A stretch of DNA of 64,000 nt from Herbaspirillum rubrisubalbicans (GCF_003719195.1 NZ_CP024996.1:1736001-1800000); one strand, 5' to 3'; counted from the first letter of the stretch, positions 1 through 8,442 are shown. The notes: generated from the sequence alone by a model not told the origin. Numbers and translations are program-made.

Positions 1-560
1 CCGACGACAACCTGCGCCAATCCACCCGTTCCACCGATTTCATCACACCCAAGAGTCGTGCCAGCAAAGTCATGCGCGACGCTGTGCTGACCCTGGCCGA
101 GACCGAGCCCTTCGCGCGCACGCTGGTCAACAGCGGGCGTTTGTCCACGCCTACCCCCTATGTGGACTCCTCGCTCAATACTCCCGACAGTGCACTGTTC
201 GGCGGTCGCATGGCGCCCGGCACGCCTTGCGCCGATGCGCCGATCCTGCGCGATGGCCGTCCGAGCTGGTTGCTGGAACAATTTGGAGAGAGCTTTACGG
301 TACTGGTGTTTGGCGCCGTGGAAGTTCCTGCCAGCATCGAAGCCGCAGGACTCACGGTCAAGGTCAAGCGGATCGGCGCAAGCGGTTCAGGTGCCGAGCT
401 GGTGGACGTGCAAGGATTGGCGGCCCAGCGTTACGGTGCACGTGACGGGTGTGCCTACCTGATCCGGCCCGACCAGCACATGGCCGCGCGCTGGCTGCAT
501 TTCGATGCTGCGGCTATCGAGCAGGCCATTTCCCGCTGCGTCGGTCATTGCACGGCGTAA
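1..560 (+). CDS. FAD-dependent aromatic monooxygenase, C-terminal part (5' end outside window)
   Basis: The reading frame is open from base 3 to the TAA at 558-560 (185 residues), so the gene starts before the window. The visible part resembles the C-terminal region of PheA/TfdB- and MhpA-type FAD monooxygenases, which hydroxylate aromatic rings with NAD(P)H and O2. The stretch TDFITPKSRASKVMRDAV followed by LVNSGRLSTPTPY is typical of where the catalytic part meets the thioredoxin-like C-terminal domain. The FAD-binding motifs lie outside the window, so the substrate cannot be told. The last 16 bases overlap the end of the convergent diguanylate cyclase gene. The family is fairly secure; the specific reaction is not. 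Confidence 0.72.
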   Translation, partial: DDNLRQSTRSTDFITPKSRASKVMRDAVLTLAETEPFARTLVNSGRLSTPTPYVDSSLNTPDSALFGGRMAPGTPCADAPILRDGRPSWLLEQFGESFTVLVFGAVEVPASIEAAGLTVKVKRIGASGSGAELVDVQGLAAQRYGARDGCAYLIRPDQHMAARWLHFDAAAIEQAISRCVGHCTA

Positions 561-1222
561 GTGCTCGCTTGCTGGCGTGTGCGCTTGAGGTGATACATCC
601 CCTGGTCGGCGCGCGCCAGTAATGCTTCCATCGATAGTCCATCCTCGGGATAGTGGGCGTGGCCCAGGCTGGCGCTGACGTTGAGCGAGGTTGGGCCGAT
701 CGGGAAGGGTTGGGTGAGGGCCTGGGTCAGCTTGTCGCGGATGATGGTGATGTCGCCGCAGGCGACGATCTCGCTGAGCACCACGAATTCGTCGCCACCG
801 ATGCGGGCAATGGTATCGGCATGACGCAGGCTTTCCGAGAGGCGCTCACCGATCTGCATCAACAGCAGATCGCCGGCGGCATGACCCAGGCGGTCATTGA
901 CCGCCTTGAAGCCATCCAGATCCAGGAACAGCAGGGCAAACCGGCCCTGTTCACGCTCGGCTCGGGCAATCGCCTCGCTGATGCGGTCTTCCAGCAGGTT
1001 GCGGTTGGGCAGGCCGGTGAGGCTGTCGTAAAGAGCCTGCTGGCGCAGGCTTGCATTGACGCTCTTGGCATCTGCCAGTTGCTGGTCCAGACGGTCGCAG
1101 CGACGCCGGGCCTTGCGCAGCAAGCCACCCAGCACGCCGATCACCGCCACCGCCCCCAACAGGGCGCAGCTCAGGGCCAGTTGAGCGATCATGGCCAGTT
1201 CCCTGTTATCCATCCCAAACAT
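545..1222 (-). CDS. Membrane-anchored GGDEF diguanylate cyclase
   Basis: A 225-residue protein that should make cyclic di-GMP from two GTP. One hydrophobic helix lies at about residues 11-34, a short basic linker follows, and the GGDEF domain covers about 65-220. The signature GGDEF is intact at 142-146, the metal-binding DLDGFK segment is at about 101-106, and an RHAD sequence (133-136) ends five residues before GGDEF, the right place for the RxxD product-inhibition site. Activity with feedback inhibition is therefore expected. The start overlaps the end of the upstream regulator gene by 17 bp, suggesting translational coupling, so the regulator probably controls or accompanies c-di-GMP synthesis. 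No sensory domain other than the membrane anchor is visible. Confidence 0.9.
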   Translation of the reverse strand: MFGMDNRELAMIAQLALSCALLGAVAVIGVLGGLLRKARRRCDRLDQQLADAKSVNASLRQQALYDSLTGLPNRNLLEDRISEAIARAEREQGRFALLFLDLDGFKAVNDRLGHAAGDLLLMQIGERLSESLRHADTIARIGGDEFVVLSEIVACGDITIIRDKLTQALTQPFPIGPTSLNVSASLGHAHYPEDGLSMEALLARADQGMYHLKRTRQQASTYAVQ

Positions 1223-1918
1223 AAAACGCCGCGCCTTCTTTCATTGCTACGCAGATGAAGCCTCTGCCATAGATGTTCCGAATCTCGAAGCGGGTGTGGG
1301 CCAGCTGTGCCAGCTTCTTCCGGATGCGATAGATGATGGTGTCAATGCGATGCGGATCGACGATCTCGGCCGTGATGTTGAGGGCGTGCATCAGGTGTTC
1401 CGCACTGACCGGGAAGTGCGGGCTCAAGAACAGCGTGGTCAGGACCGCGCATTCCTTATCGCTCAATGCCAGGCGCTCATTGTGCGGGCTGACCAGCGTG
1501 CCGTTGCGGCGATACAGGGTCCAGGCCTCGGTATTGCCGGGTGCAGGCGTCTGCAGGATGTGCAGGCGCCGCAGGAAGGAACGTATGGTCGCCAGCAGCA
1601 GGCCTTCCCTGACCGGCTGGTGCAGAAAATAGTCGGCGCCGTCGTGCAGGGTCTTCTCCTGCGCGGCCTCGCTGATGTTCTCGCCGATGACGACGATGCC
1701 CAGCATCGGGAATTTCTGCCGCAGATCGGCCACCAGAGGACGAAAACTGCTGGTGATCCGATGCGTCTCGATGATCAGGATCGTGGGTTTTTTTTTTGAA
1801 TCTCCCCCTCCAGCGCCGACAGCGCCGTCACCGCCCTGACCGGCAGGCCACTTGCATGAAGAACCTTCAGCACATGACCCGGCCCCTCGCCTGGATGCTC
1901 TACGATTAACACTGCCAC
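1206..1918 (-). CDS. OmpR/PhoB-type response regulator with degenerate receiver, frameshifted at an A10 run
   Basis: The C-terminal part is an OmpR-type winged helix (LSDKECAVLTTLFLS ... RIDTIIYRIRKKL ... IYGRGFICV). The frame holding it runs upstream into an implausible Arg/Gly/Ser-rich leader. In another frame, from a GTG at 1916-1918, the opening strand of a receiver domain is readable (VAVLIVEHPGEG ... LSALEGEIQ), and it runs into a stop just after a run of ten A (T10 at 1788-1797 on the + strand). One extra A, or loss of two, would join the halves into a normal receiver-plus-DNA-binding protein. The receiver looks degenerate: the acidic pair is missing, the phospho-Asp position reads LIIE and the Lys position reads LHQPV. 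It could be a pseudogene, a sequencing error or a slippage-regulated gene. Confidence 0.7.
1788..1797 (-). repeat. A10 homopolymer (mRNA sense) at the frameshift point
   Basis: Ten consecutive T on the + strand read as ten A in the mRNA of the response-regulator gene. The upstream and downstream halves of the conserved protein lie in different frames on either side. Runs of nine or more A are known substrates for RNA polymerase slippage and replication slippage. Confidence 0.8.
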
Positions 1919-2098
1919 GTCGACTCACATCCCTAAAATGAAACAGCCCTGATAGTCCGCGCTCAACGGATGAGTATCATTGTTGGTTACGTTATACCCG
2001 CTTTTGCGAAGCGGGAGTTTCACAGAAAATCTCGATTTTATTTCTTATTGGAAATTTTTATGAGCAATGGAAAGGCGCAAGATCGTGTAGAAACGACG

Positions 2099-2122
2099 AA
2101 CGGCAGCCCGCGGGCTGCCGTT
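2099..2122 (-). terminator. Perfect 24-bp palindrome after the cheY operon
   Basis: A GC-rich perfect inverted repeat (12 bp per arm, no spacer beyond a minimal turn) lies 62 bp past the stop of the small gene downstream of cheY. It could end the minus-strand transcript. No strong T-tract follows on either strand, so it is a hairpin of likely but unproven terminator function. Confidence 0.45.
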
Positions 2123-2184
2123 CTCCTGATGCTGTTTCTGTCTTGGCTGCGTTGGCGTACTGCCGATTAGGTAATGGGCGCCGG

Positions 2185-2415
2185 TCAGTAGATGTCCAAC
2201 CCGAAGTACTGGGCGACATCACCTTCGGTCCAATCCTTGATGACATCGCGTTCCAGCAGAACGCGATATTCCGAGCGCGTCGTGCCGCCCGGTTGCTGGA
2301 TGATGCGGCTCTCCAGCGTATAGATGGTCTGGTGGATGCGGGTGGTCATCGAGGCCTGTTTGATGATACTGCCCACTTCCGGTTCCTGCTGGTCGTCGTT
2401 GGCGGGGAGGTCCAT
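2185..2415 (-). CDS. Small hypothetical protein in the cheY operon
   Basis: A 76-residue soluble, mildly acidic protein starting 9 bp after the cheY stop on the same strand, so almost certainly co-transcribed with it. I see no membrane segment, Cys pair or known motif. Aromatic and acidic residues are concentrated at the end (DWTEGDVAQYFGLDIY). I do not recognise the family. Its position suggests an accessory role in chemotaxis or motility signalling, which is an inference only. A 24-bp palindrome lies shortly downstream. Confidence 0.6.
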   Translation of the reverse strand: MDLPANDDQQEPEVGSIIKQASMTTRIHQTIYTLESRIIQQPGGTTRSEYRVLLERDVIKDWTEGDVAQYFGLDIY

Positions 2416-2424
2416 GGCGTCCTC

Positions 2425-2826
2425 TTACTTCATCTGTGCGCGCCGCGAAAGGATCTTCTCGATCTTTTCCTTGAGCGTGGCGGCGTTGAAGGGCTTGACG
2501 ATGTAGCCATCGGCGCCTTCCTGGGCCGCCATGACGATGTTTTCCTTCTTGGCTTCAGCCGTGATCATGAGCACCGGCAGATGGGCCAGGGCAGGGGTGG
2601 CGCGAATTTTCTTCAACAGGGTCAGGCCATCCATGACCGGCATGTTCCAGTCGGTGAGCACGAAGGTGATGTTGGAGGCGCCCGATTCCAGGATCTTCAG
2701 AGCGGTGGAGCCATCGTCGGCTTCCACGATCTTGGTGTATTCCAGTTCCTTGAGCAGGCCGCTGACGATGCGGCGCATCGTCGAGAAATCGTCGACGACG
2801 AGAAAGTGTTGGTCTGTATCAGCCAT
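2425..2826 (-). CDS. cheY: CheY-type single-domain response regulator
   Basis: A 133-residue stand-alone receiver. In chemotaxis CheY is phosphorylated by CheA and binds the flagellar switch. All catalytic positions are present: acidic pair D12/D13 (FLVVDD), phospho-acceptor D59 ([11 protein letters not shown]), T89 (MITA) and K111 (IVKPF), plus the aromatic Y108. Length and motifs fit CheY closely, including the STMRRIV helix after the acidic pair. No cheA, cheW or flagellar genes are in the window, so this may be a secondary CheY serving another sensor. A chemoreceptor gene lies about 2 kb away on the other strand. Confidence 0.88.
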   Translation of the reverse strand: MADTDQHFLVVDDFSTMRRIVSGLLKELEYTKIVEADDGSTALKILESGASNITFVLTDWNMPVMDGLTLLKKIRATPALAHLPVLMITAEAKKENIVMAAQEGADGYIVKPFNAATLKEKIEKILSRRAQMK

Positions 2827-2968
2827 GTTTGAGATATACCGTGGAGGGTGTGGCGTATGCCCGGGATCGGCAGCCTGCCTGCGCTATCCGTGCACAGCCG
2901 ACAGCGACGCAAGCCTGCCGTCTGGCTCGGTGGCGCGAGCAGGGCCGAGACCGCGCCCAGTGGTTCAG

Positions 2969-2992
2969 TTGCTTAGTCGCTTAGTTGCTTAG
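2969..2992. repeat. Three 8-bp tandem repeats of TTGCTTAG type
   Basis: Units TTGCTTAG, TCGCTTAG and TTGCTTAG follow one another across the stop codon of the surface-antigen-like gene. Because the unit length is not a multiple of three, gain or loss of a unit would alter the last residues of that protein. Confidence 0.7.
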
Positions 2993-3364
2993 TGCCCACT
3001 GACCTTGGGCGTTCTTGCAATAACGCAACTTCAGCGGCTCGGTGCCACGCTTGCTGGTGACCACCAGGTCCACCTTGGCGCAGGACGGGGTGCTGTTCTC
3101 GAAGGTTGGGGTGATCTTGGCCGAGGTCGAGGGCTTGGGGCCATCGGTCCACTGCGAGGTCTTGCCGCTCACGCCTGCATCCAGGGAAGCGGTGATGGCG
3201 GCGTAGAGGGAGTTGATCTGTTCTTTCTTCAGGTCGGCCACGGCCGTATTGGAGAAGAAATCAAGGTTGGCCTGGGCCTGGGCCTGGTGGGCCAGCGCGG
3301 CGGCGCAGAGGAGACCGGCCTGGGTGGCCAGCTTCAGGAAGTGGGAGAGGGAACGCTTGGTCAT
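2981..3364 (-). CDS. Secreted surface-antigen-like protein
   Basis: The ATG at 3362-3364 (MTKRSLSHFLKLATQ) gives a 127-residue protein with a clean signal peptide ending at about AHQAQA. The longer upstream reading lacks a sensible N-terminus. The mature part has two Cys and ends in RYCKNAQGQWALSN. This resembles the C-terminal beta-rich domain of small outer-membrane antigens of the 17-kDa/RT0821 type, where an exposed Trp and paired Cys end the fold. The role is unknown; location should be periplasm or outer membrane. The stop codon lies inside a short tandem repeat. Confidence 0.62.
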   Translation of the reverse strand: MTKRSLSHFLKLATQAGLLCAAALAHQAQAQANLDFFSNTAVADLKKEQINSLYAAITASLDAGVSGKTSQWTDGPKPSTSAKITPTFENSTPSCAKVDLVVTSKRGTEPLKLRYCKNAQGQWALSN

Positions 3365-3609
3365 GGAGGGCTCGTTTCTCGGAATCTGGAAGTCAATGAC
3401 GTTGTCGGTATCGGGGGGAGGACAACGGTAAAGCCTTGCTTTTATACCAGAAATCAGTGGGGCGCCAAACATGTGCTTGCGCGGTAAAGCCCCCGCTTTT
3501 CCTGCTTTGTATGCTGGGTCTGGTGGGCATAATGCGCCACACTGCTGCACTTGCGCGCGCCTGCGCTCAAGACCGCCATTGCAGGAACCGACGACAACAA
3601 GGGGAAACC

Positions 3610-4854
3610 ATGAAGTCCAGCCTGGTACGTATGACGATGATCCTGGGCCTGTTGGCCTGTGCAGTGCCCGCCATGGTGCAGGCGCAGGCGCCTGCCATCT
3701 CTGCCCCCCAAGCGGTGCAGGCGGTGGCCTCCGGTGTGCGATATGAAATGATAGGTCGTTGGGATGTGGACAAACTCAACACTATCCTGAAAAAGGATAC
3801 GCCGGCCTTCTCCGGCGTGCCGGTCAATTACACCCCGGCGCGCAATGCCGTGATCCTCTATCGCGTGACCTATCCTTCGGTGATCCCGGAACGCGGCAAC
3901 CAGCCCATCCTGGCCTCGGGTCTGCTGGCCATTCCCGATACGTCGGCCAAGTCCTATCCCATGCTGTCCTATCAGCATGGCACGGTCTACGAGCGCAAGC
4001 AGGTGCCGTCCTTCCCCGAGCAATCGCCGGAAACGCAATTGATGATCGCCCAGTTCGCCGGCCAGGGTTACGTCCTGATCGGCGCCGATTATTTCGGCAT
4101 GGGCATTTCCACCGAACCCGAGAGCTACATGGTCAAGGGCAGTCATCAGCAAGCTACCTACGACATGTTGATGGCTTCGCGCAGCGTGCTCTCCAGCATG
4201 GGCGTAGCCAGTGACAAGCTGTTCCTCTCGGGCTGGTCGCAGGGCGGTTTCGTCACCATGGCCTTCCTGGAAAAGCTGGAGGCGGCCGGCGTCAAGGTCG
4301 ATGGCGCCACCACTGCCAGTGCGCCGCTGGATGTGTTCGCACTGCTGGAAGGCTTCCTCACCTATCCGCGGTCCAATGATGCGGTCTGGCTCAATAGCAT
4401 CGTGATCCTGTCGGCATTTGCCTTCGAGAATTATTATGGTGTACCCGGACTGGCGCGCTCGGTCTTGACCGATGCCTCCTATGACGTATCGAAGAAGGCC
4501 TACGAGCGCCAGCCTTTCAATGTGGCCGACATTCCCACCGATCTTCACAAGTTGATTCGCCCCGAGTATTTCGATACCCACTATTTCGCCAATTCTGCAT
4601 ATGGCCGCCTGATCGCCAACACCCAGGCCTATCGTTGGGTGATCCGCTCTGATGTGCGCAACTATTACGGTGAGTCCGATGAAGCCATCACCCCGGGCGT
4701 AGGTCGCATGGCGATGACCTATGCGCAAGCCATGGGTTCGGGCAACCTGCACGTGCAGGCGGTGTCCACCGGACCGACCACCCATCGTGGCACTTTTGCC
4801 ACAGCGGTACCTTTGTGGAAGAACTGGTTCGATAGCAAATCTGCCACAAAGTAA
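3610..4854 (+). CDS. Secreted alpha/beta hydrolase (lipase/esterase-like)
   Basis: The ATG at 3610, preceded by AGGGGAAA, gives 414 residues with a signal peptide (MKSSLVRMTMILGLLACAV, cut near VQAQA). The mature chain has the alpha/beta hydrolase layout: an oxyanion-side HGT segment (SYQHGTVY), the nucleophile elbow GWSQGG and a late His (TTHRGTF). These mark it as an extracytoplasmic serine esterase or lipase, broadly like secreted fungal and bacterial lipase-type hydrolases. The substrate cannot be predicted. It is transcribed away from the surface-antigen gene and towards the chemoreceptor, with 176 bp between them and no obvious shared function. Confidence 0.78.
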   Translation: MKSSLVRMTMILGLLACAVPAMVQAQAPAISAPQAVQAVASGVRYEMIGRWDVDKLNTILKKDTPAFSGVPVNYTPARNAVILYRVTYPSVIPERGNQPILASGLLAIPDTSAKSYPMLSYQHGTVYERKQVPSFPEQSPETQLMIAQFAGQGYVLIGADYFGMGISTEPESYMVKGSHQQATYDMLMASRSVLSSMGVASDKLFLSGWSQGGFVTMAFLEKLEAAGVKVDGATTASAPLDVFALLEGFLTYPRSNDAVWLNSIVILSAFAFENYYGVPGLARSVLTDASYDVSKKAYERQPFNVADIPTDLHKLIRPEYFDTHYFANSAYGRLIANTQAYRWVIRSDVRNYYGESDEAITPGVGRMAMTYAQAMGSGNLHVQAVSTGPTTHRGTFATAVPLWKNWFDSKSATK

Positions 4855-5030
4855 GACACATCCTCCTCCTCGTCCAGAGTACAGGTCTTCTTTTGCCAGC
4901 CCCAAAGGCAGAGCAGACCTGTCTCTTCCCCTCTTTTCCGTCCTGAGGTCGCAACTCATCCGGCATATCATCCGCTTGCCGGTCCCCCCCACCGGCCTGG
5001 CACTTCCCTCCACTCTATACTGCAATCCAC

Positions 5031-6581
5031 ATGAATCCTCTTCGTCGTCTCCGTCTGGGCGCACGCCTGGCCGCCGGCTTTGCCGCGCTTTTACTATTGC
5101 TCATCGTCATCACCGTCATCGGCATCACCCGCATGTCTTCGCTGGATCAGACGTCCATCGAGATCAGTGGCAGTACCTATCCCAAGGTCAATGCCGCCCA
5201 GAAGATGGAATATCTGATGATGAATATTGCCCGCGCCGCACGCAACATCATCATTCTGGAAGATGCTGCACAGATGGCCAGCAATAAGAAATCCATCGAC
5301 AAGGATCTGGCGGACTACCAGAAGGCCCTGGAGTACCTGCGCACCCATGCCAGCACTGACGAAAGCCGACGACTGACGGCGCTCGCCGATGAGCAGAGCA
5401 AGGCCTATTTCGCCTTCACTGCCGATGTGGTCGATCTTGGCTTGAAGAACCAGAACGTCGAAGGACAGCGTCTGTTGTTCGGCCCGCGCTACAAGACCCA
5501 AGGCGAGCTCCTGGCCACCCTGCAACAACTGGTCACCCTGTTTGAAGGCCAGATGCACGAAGCGACCCAGGCCGCACACGATACCTACCTCACCTCGTCC
5601 ACGATTCTGGGTGTGTCGGCTGCCGTGGCAGTGCTGCTTGGTCTGATCGCCGCATTGGCGATCAGCCGCTCCATCACCGTGCCGATGGCCGATGCCTTGG
5701 ATACCGCGCGCAAAGTGGCCAATGGTGACCTGACCAAAACCATCACCGACCATGCCCCCGATGAAACCGGCGAACTGCTGGCCGCCCTGCGCGAGATGAA
5801 CCGCTCGCTGGTGGACATCGTCTCCAGTGTGCGCACCGGTGCCGATACCATCGCCACTGCCTCGCAGGAAATCGCCTCCGGCAACCAGGACTTGTCGGCA
5901 CGCACCGAACACCAGGCCAGCTCTCTGGAAGAAACCGCCTCTTCGATGGAGGAGTTGACCTCCACCGTGCAGCAGAACAGCGCCAATGCCCGCCATGCGG
6001 CCGAAATGGCGCAGGCCGCCACGCAGATCGCTGGCCAGGGTGGCGAGATCGTCGGTCAGGTGGTGACCACCATGGATGGCATCGATGCCTCGGCCCGCAA
6101 GATCGTCGATATCATCGGCGTGATCGACGGCATCGCCTTCCAGACCAATATCCTGGCCTTGAATGCCGCCGTCGAGGCGGCCCGTGCCGGCGAACAAGGG
6201 CGCGGCTTCGCGGTGGTGGCTACCGAAGTGCGTAGCCTGGCGCAACGCTCGGCGGCTGCTGCCAAGGAAATCAAGGTCTTGATCGGCGACTCCGTGGAGA
6301 AAGTGGATTCCGGCGCCCAACTGGTCAAGAAGGCTGGTCATACCATGCAGGAAATCGTGCAGAGCGTGGCCCAGGTCAATACCATCATCGGCCAGATCAG
6401 CGCGGCCGGTGAAGAGCAGCGGGCCGGTATCGAGCAGGTGCACCAGGCAGTGGCGCAGATGGATGAGGTGACCCAGCAGAACGCCGCGCTGGTGGAACAA
6501 GCGGCCGCCGCTTCGCGCGCCATGCAGGGTCAGGCTGCGGAACTGGCCGAACAGGTCAGTATTTTCCGCCTGCCCGCTTGA
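5031..6581 (+). CDS. Methyl-accepting chemotaxis protein
   Basis: A 516-residue transmembrane receptor that should signal to CheA/CheW. TM1 lies at about 12-35. A periplasmic helical domain of about 150 residues, four-helix-bundle type, spans to TM2 at about 188-212. HAMP follows (about 212-265) and then the long cytoplasmic coiled coil. The hairpin tip is unmistakable ([20 protein letters not shown], then [19 protein letters not shown]), and methylation-helix sequences such as [18 protein letters not shown] are present. The C-terminus lacks an NWETF-type CheR/CheB tether. The ligand is unknown. It stands alone; the nearest chemotaxis gene is cheY at 2.4-2.8 kb. Confidence 0.93.
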   Translation: MNPLRRLRLGARLAAGFAALLLLLIVITVIGITRMSSLDQTSIEISGSTYPKVNAAQKMEYLMMNIARAARNIIILEDAAQMASNKKSIDKDLADYQKALEYLRTHASTDESRRLTALADEQSKAYFAFTADVVDLGLKNQNVEGQRLLFGPRYKTQGELLATLQQLVTLFEGQMHEATQAAHDTYLTSSTILGVSAAVAVLLGLIAALAISRSITVPMADALDTARKVANGDLTKTITDHAPDETGELLAALREMNRSLVDIVSSVRTGADTIATASQEIASGNQDLSARTEHQASSLEETASSMEELTSTVQQNSANARHAAEMAQAATQIAGQGGEIVGQVVTTMDGIDASARKIVDIIGVIDGIAFQTNILALNAAVEAARAGEQGRGFAVVATEVRSLAQRSAAAAKEIKVLIGDSVEKVDSGAQLVKKAGHTMQEIVQSVAQVNTIIGQISAAGEEQRAGIEQVHQAVAQMDEVTQQNAALVEQAAAASRAMQGQAAELAEQVSIFRLPA

Positions 6582-6754
6582 GGTGCTGGTGTGATGCGCT
6601 GAGGCGCCATCCGGGATGCGGGCGGCAAGCCCGCAGCCCGGAAAGGTAAGGCATTCAGGAAATGAAATCTAAGTCATTGCAGCCCGGCATAGCACGCAAC
6701 AAGGCCACGGCAAGCCCGAAAGGCTTGCAGGAAGAGGCTGCAAGGAGGAGGGGA

Positions 6755-6778
6755 GCCGCGACCGGATGCGGTCGCGGC
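6755..6778 (-). terminator. GC-rich hairpin downstream of the small RHH-like gene
   Basis: A 9-bp perfect stem (GCCGCGACC) with a 6-base loop lies 20 bp past the stop codon of the gene at 6798-7016. It has no clear T-run, so termination is plausible rather than certain. Confidence 0.4.
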
Positions 6779-6797
6779 GAGGATGCATTAGTTTTTG

Positions 6798-7016
6798 TCA
6801 GTCCTGGCCCTTGGCGGCGAGATCGATCGCACGCACGATGGCCACGGCCTTTTCGATCACTTCAGCCTGGCTGGACACCCGCATACTCTTCTTGAGGTGG
6901 TGGATGTAGTCACGGGTCTGGCGGCTCACCGGTACGTTGAGGAAACCATCCGGCTCGGTGATGAAACGCGGAGGAACCACCACGACTGGCTCGGGTGTCT
7001 TGGAACGCTTGGGCAT
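6798..7016 (-). CDS. Small protein with possible ribbon-helix-helix fold
   Basis: The ATG at 7014-7016 is preceded by AAAAGGGAG at good spacing and gives 72 residues (MPKRSKTPEPVVVVPPRF). After a Pro/Val-rich start there is one likely beta strand (GFLNVPVS) and two helices (RQTRDYIHHLKKSM, then SQAEVIEKAVAIVRAIDL). That order fits Arc/MetJ-type ribbon-helix-helix DNA-binding proteins, but the match is by pattern only. No toxin or partner gene is adjacent. It could be a small transcription factor or an orphan antitoxin-like protein. Confidence 0.55.
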   Translation of the reverse strand: MPKRSKTPEPVVVVPPRFITEPDGFLNVPVSRQTRDYIHHLKKSMRVSSQAEVIEKAVAIVRAIDLAAKGQD

Positions 7017-7200
7017 GGGTATCTCCCTTTTGATTGGTCTGGATGACGGCGGCACAGTGCCTGCGGCAATATAACTTTGATCGTAAAAATATCAGAACTT
7101 ATTTTTTCGATTTTACGCTTTTTGTCCTCAAACTCTTATTCGGCGGGAATGAGGGCGGACAACTTTAGCGTGATCGCAACAACGAGGACGCCACCGCTTT

Positions 7201-7494
7201 TTATTCCTGCTTCCCTGCCATGTCAAGCAAGTTCGTCAAGTACTTGCCGGAGGCGCCTGCCAGGACCAGATCATTTAGATTTTCTGCTTCCCCGATTTGG
7301 GCTCGGATCCCTTTCAAATCCCGCTTTCTCCTCTGCGTTGGCCATTGGGCGTCGATGTCCAGGCTTTTTACCGATTCCATAAAAACTAAGAACTGCGCGA
7401 TCGTGTCGAGTCATTGTCGACTGATATTGGCAGCGATATCACAGACTTCCCTTAGCAGTGGGATACGGAAACTGTTTACGTCGACGATATTCAT
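7201..7494 (-). pseudogene. Possible small-gene remnant interrupted by an in-frame TGA
   Basis: This 628-bp gap is AT-richer than its surroundings. On the minus strand an ATG at 7492-7494 opens a protein-like frame (MNIVDVNSFRIPLLREVCDI) that meets TGA at 7411-7413. The same frame then continues (LDTIAQFLVFMESVKSLDI) to a TAA at 7201-7203. The part after the stop contains its own ATG (7378-7380) and encodes 59 residues by itself. The composition looks like a soluble helical protein rather than random translation. I do not recognise it. It may be a decayed gene, two tiny genes or chance. The rest of the gap up to 7644 should hold the promoter of the downstream binding protein. Confidence 0.35.
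7381..7394. promoter_or_regulatory. ACTAAGAACT motif copy 1 upstream of the amino-acid binding protein
   Basis: The bases AAAAACTAAGAACT share the core CTAAGAAC with sites near 11.4 kb and 19.4 kb, and CTAAGAA with one near 25.2 kb, all in gaps around sulfur genes. It lies about 250 bp before the binding-protein start. Its role is inferred only from recurrence. Confidence 0.3.
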
Positions 7495-7644
7495 GCTGGC
7501 ATGGTCCTTGCTGTGCTCTGAACGGTATATGCCCACCTCCCTGTCTCAAGGGGAGGGTTGGCGCAAGCAGGTCAGAGAGGACGATTTTCTAAGTCTTTAT
7601 CCTGCCGTAGAGTTCAAGCCATTCATCGATCACAAGGAACCCCC

Positions 7645-8442
7645 ATGAAGTTCGTCAAGACCGCAATCGTTGCATCCCTGGGCCTGATGGCCGTACTGGC
7701 CGCCTCCGCCCACGCCGACAACCTGGCCGATATCCAGAAGGCCGGCGTGGTCAAGATCGGCGTGCCGCAGGACTTCGCCCCCTATGGCTCGGTCACCTCC
7801 GACCTGCAGTTGCAGGGCCTGGACATCGATGTGGCCAAACTGGTCGCCAAGGGCCTGGGCGTAAAGGCCGAACTGGTGCCGGTCCCCATCTCCAGCCGCA
7901 TGGCTTTCCTGCAGACCCACAAGATCGATCTCATCATCTCGACCCTGGGCAAGAATGCCGAGCGCGAAAAGGTCATCGATTTCTCGCAAGGTTATGCACC
8001 CTACAACAACAGCGTCTTCGGTGTGGCCGCGATCAAGGTATCCGGTCCGGCCGATCTGGCCAACCAGACCGTGGGCGTGGCGCGTTCCACCTTCGAAGAC
8101 CTGATGCTCACCGACAGCGTACCCAAGAGCACCGTCATCAAGCGCTACGAAGACAACAATGGCCTGATCTCGGCCTATGTCTCGGGCCAGGTGCAGATCG
8201 TCGGTACCGGTGACTTCGTGGCCTATGCGTTGGCCGAGAAGACTCCCAACAACAAGCCCTTGCTGAAGTACATCATCAATGTCTCGACCTGCTATGTCGG
8301 TATGAACAAGGGCGAGCCTGCCTTGATGGCCAAGGTCAACGAGGCCCTGACGGCATCCAAGAAGAGTGGTGAACTCAATGGCATCGTCAAGAAGTGGCTC
8401 AACGTGCCGCTGCCGGAGAAGATCGCCACCACTTACCAGTAA
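7645..8442 (+). CDS. ABC transporter periplasmic amino-acid-binding protein (orphan)
   Basis: The ATG at 7645 follows AAGGA and opens a signal peptide (MKFVKTAIVASLGLMAVLAASAHA); the protein has 265 residues. The mature part is a family-3 solute-binding protein, as in His/Gln/Cys importers: KAGVVKIGVPQDFAPYG at the start, GLDIDVAKLVAKGLG, then IDLIISTLGKNAEREKVIDFS. It should bind a polar amino acid in the periplasm and deliver it to a membrane permease, but no permease or ATPase adjoins it. Being next to the methionine importer and sulfur genes, cystine or another sulfur amino acid is a reasonable guess, not shown by the sequence. Confidence 0.85.
   Translation: MKFVKTAIVASLGLMAVLAASAHADNLADIQKAGVVKIGVPQDFAPYGSVTSDLQLQGLDIDVAKLVAKGLGVKAELVPVPISSRMAFLQTHKIDLIISTLGKNAEREKVIDFSQGYAPYNNSVFGVAAIKVSGPADLANQTVGVARSTFEDLMLTDSVPKSTVIKRYEDNNGLISAYVSGQVQIVGTGDFVAYALAEKTPNNKPLLKYIINVSTCYVGMNKGEPALMAKVNEALTASKKSGELNGIVKKWLNVPLPEKIATTYQ

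Noticed and set aside
1970-2170. A 66-codon + frame between the regulator and the cheY operon
   Set aside because: It crosses the 24-bp palindrome and has no recognisable protein features or good SD.
2969-2992. Short tandem repeat considered as a CRISPR remnant
   Set aside because: Units of 8 bp with no spacers and no cas genes nearby.
3454-5064. A 536-codon open frame antisense to the secreted hydrolase
   Set aside because: It is the mirror of a GC-rich coding gene, full of His/Gly/Arg, and covers the hydrolase whose signal peptide and catalytic motifs are clear.
5094-6500. A 468-codon frame antisense to the chemoreceptor
   Set aside because: The sense strand encodes an unmistakable chemoreceptor; the antisense product is low-complexity.
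7077-7648. Two + strand frames of about 100 and 142 codons before the amino-acid binding protein
   Set aside because: Ser/Arg-rich composition, no SD, and they run into the real signal-peptide start at 7645. The minus strand of this gap looks more protein-like.
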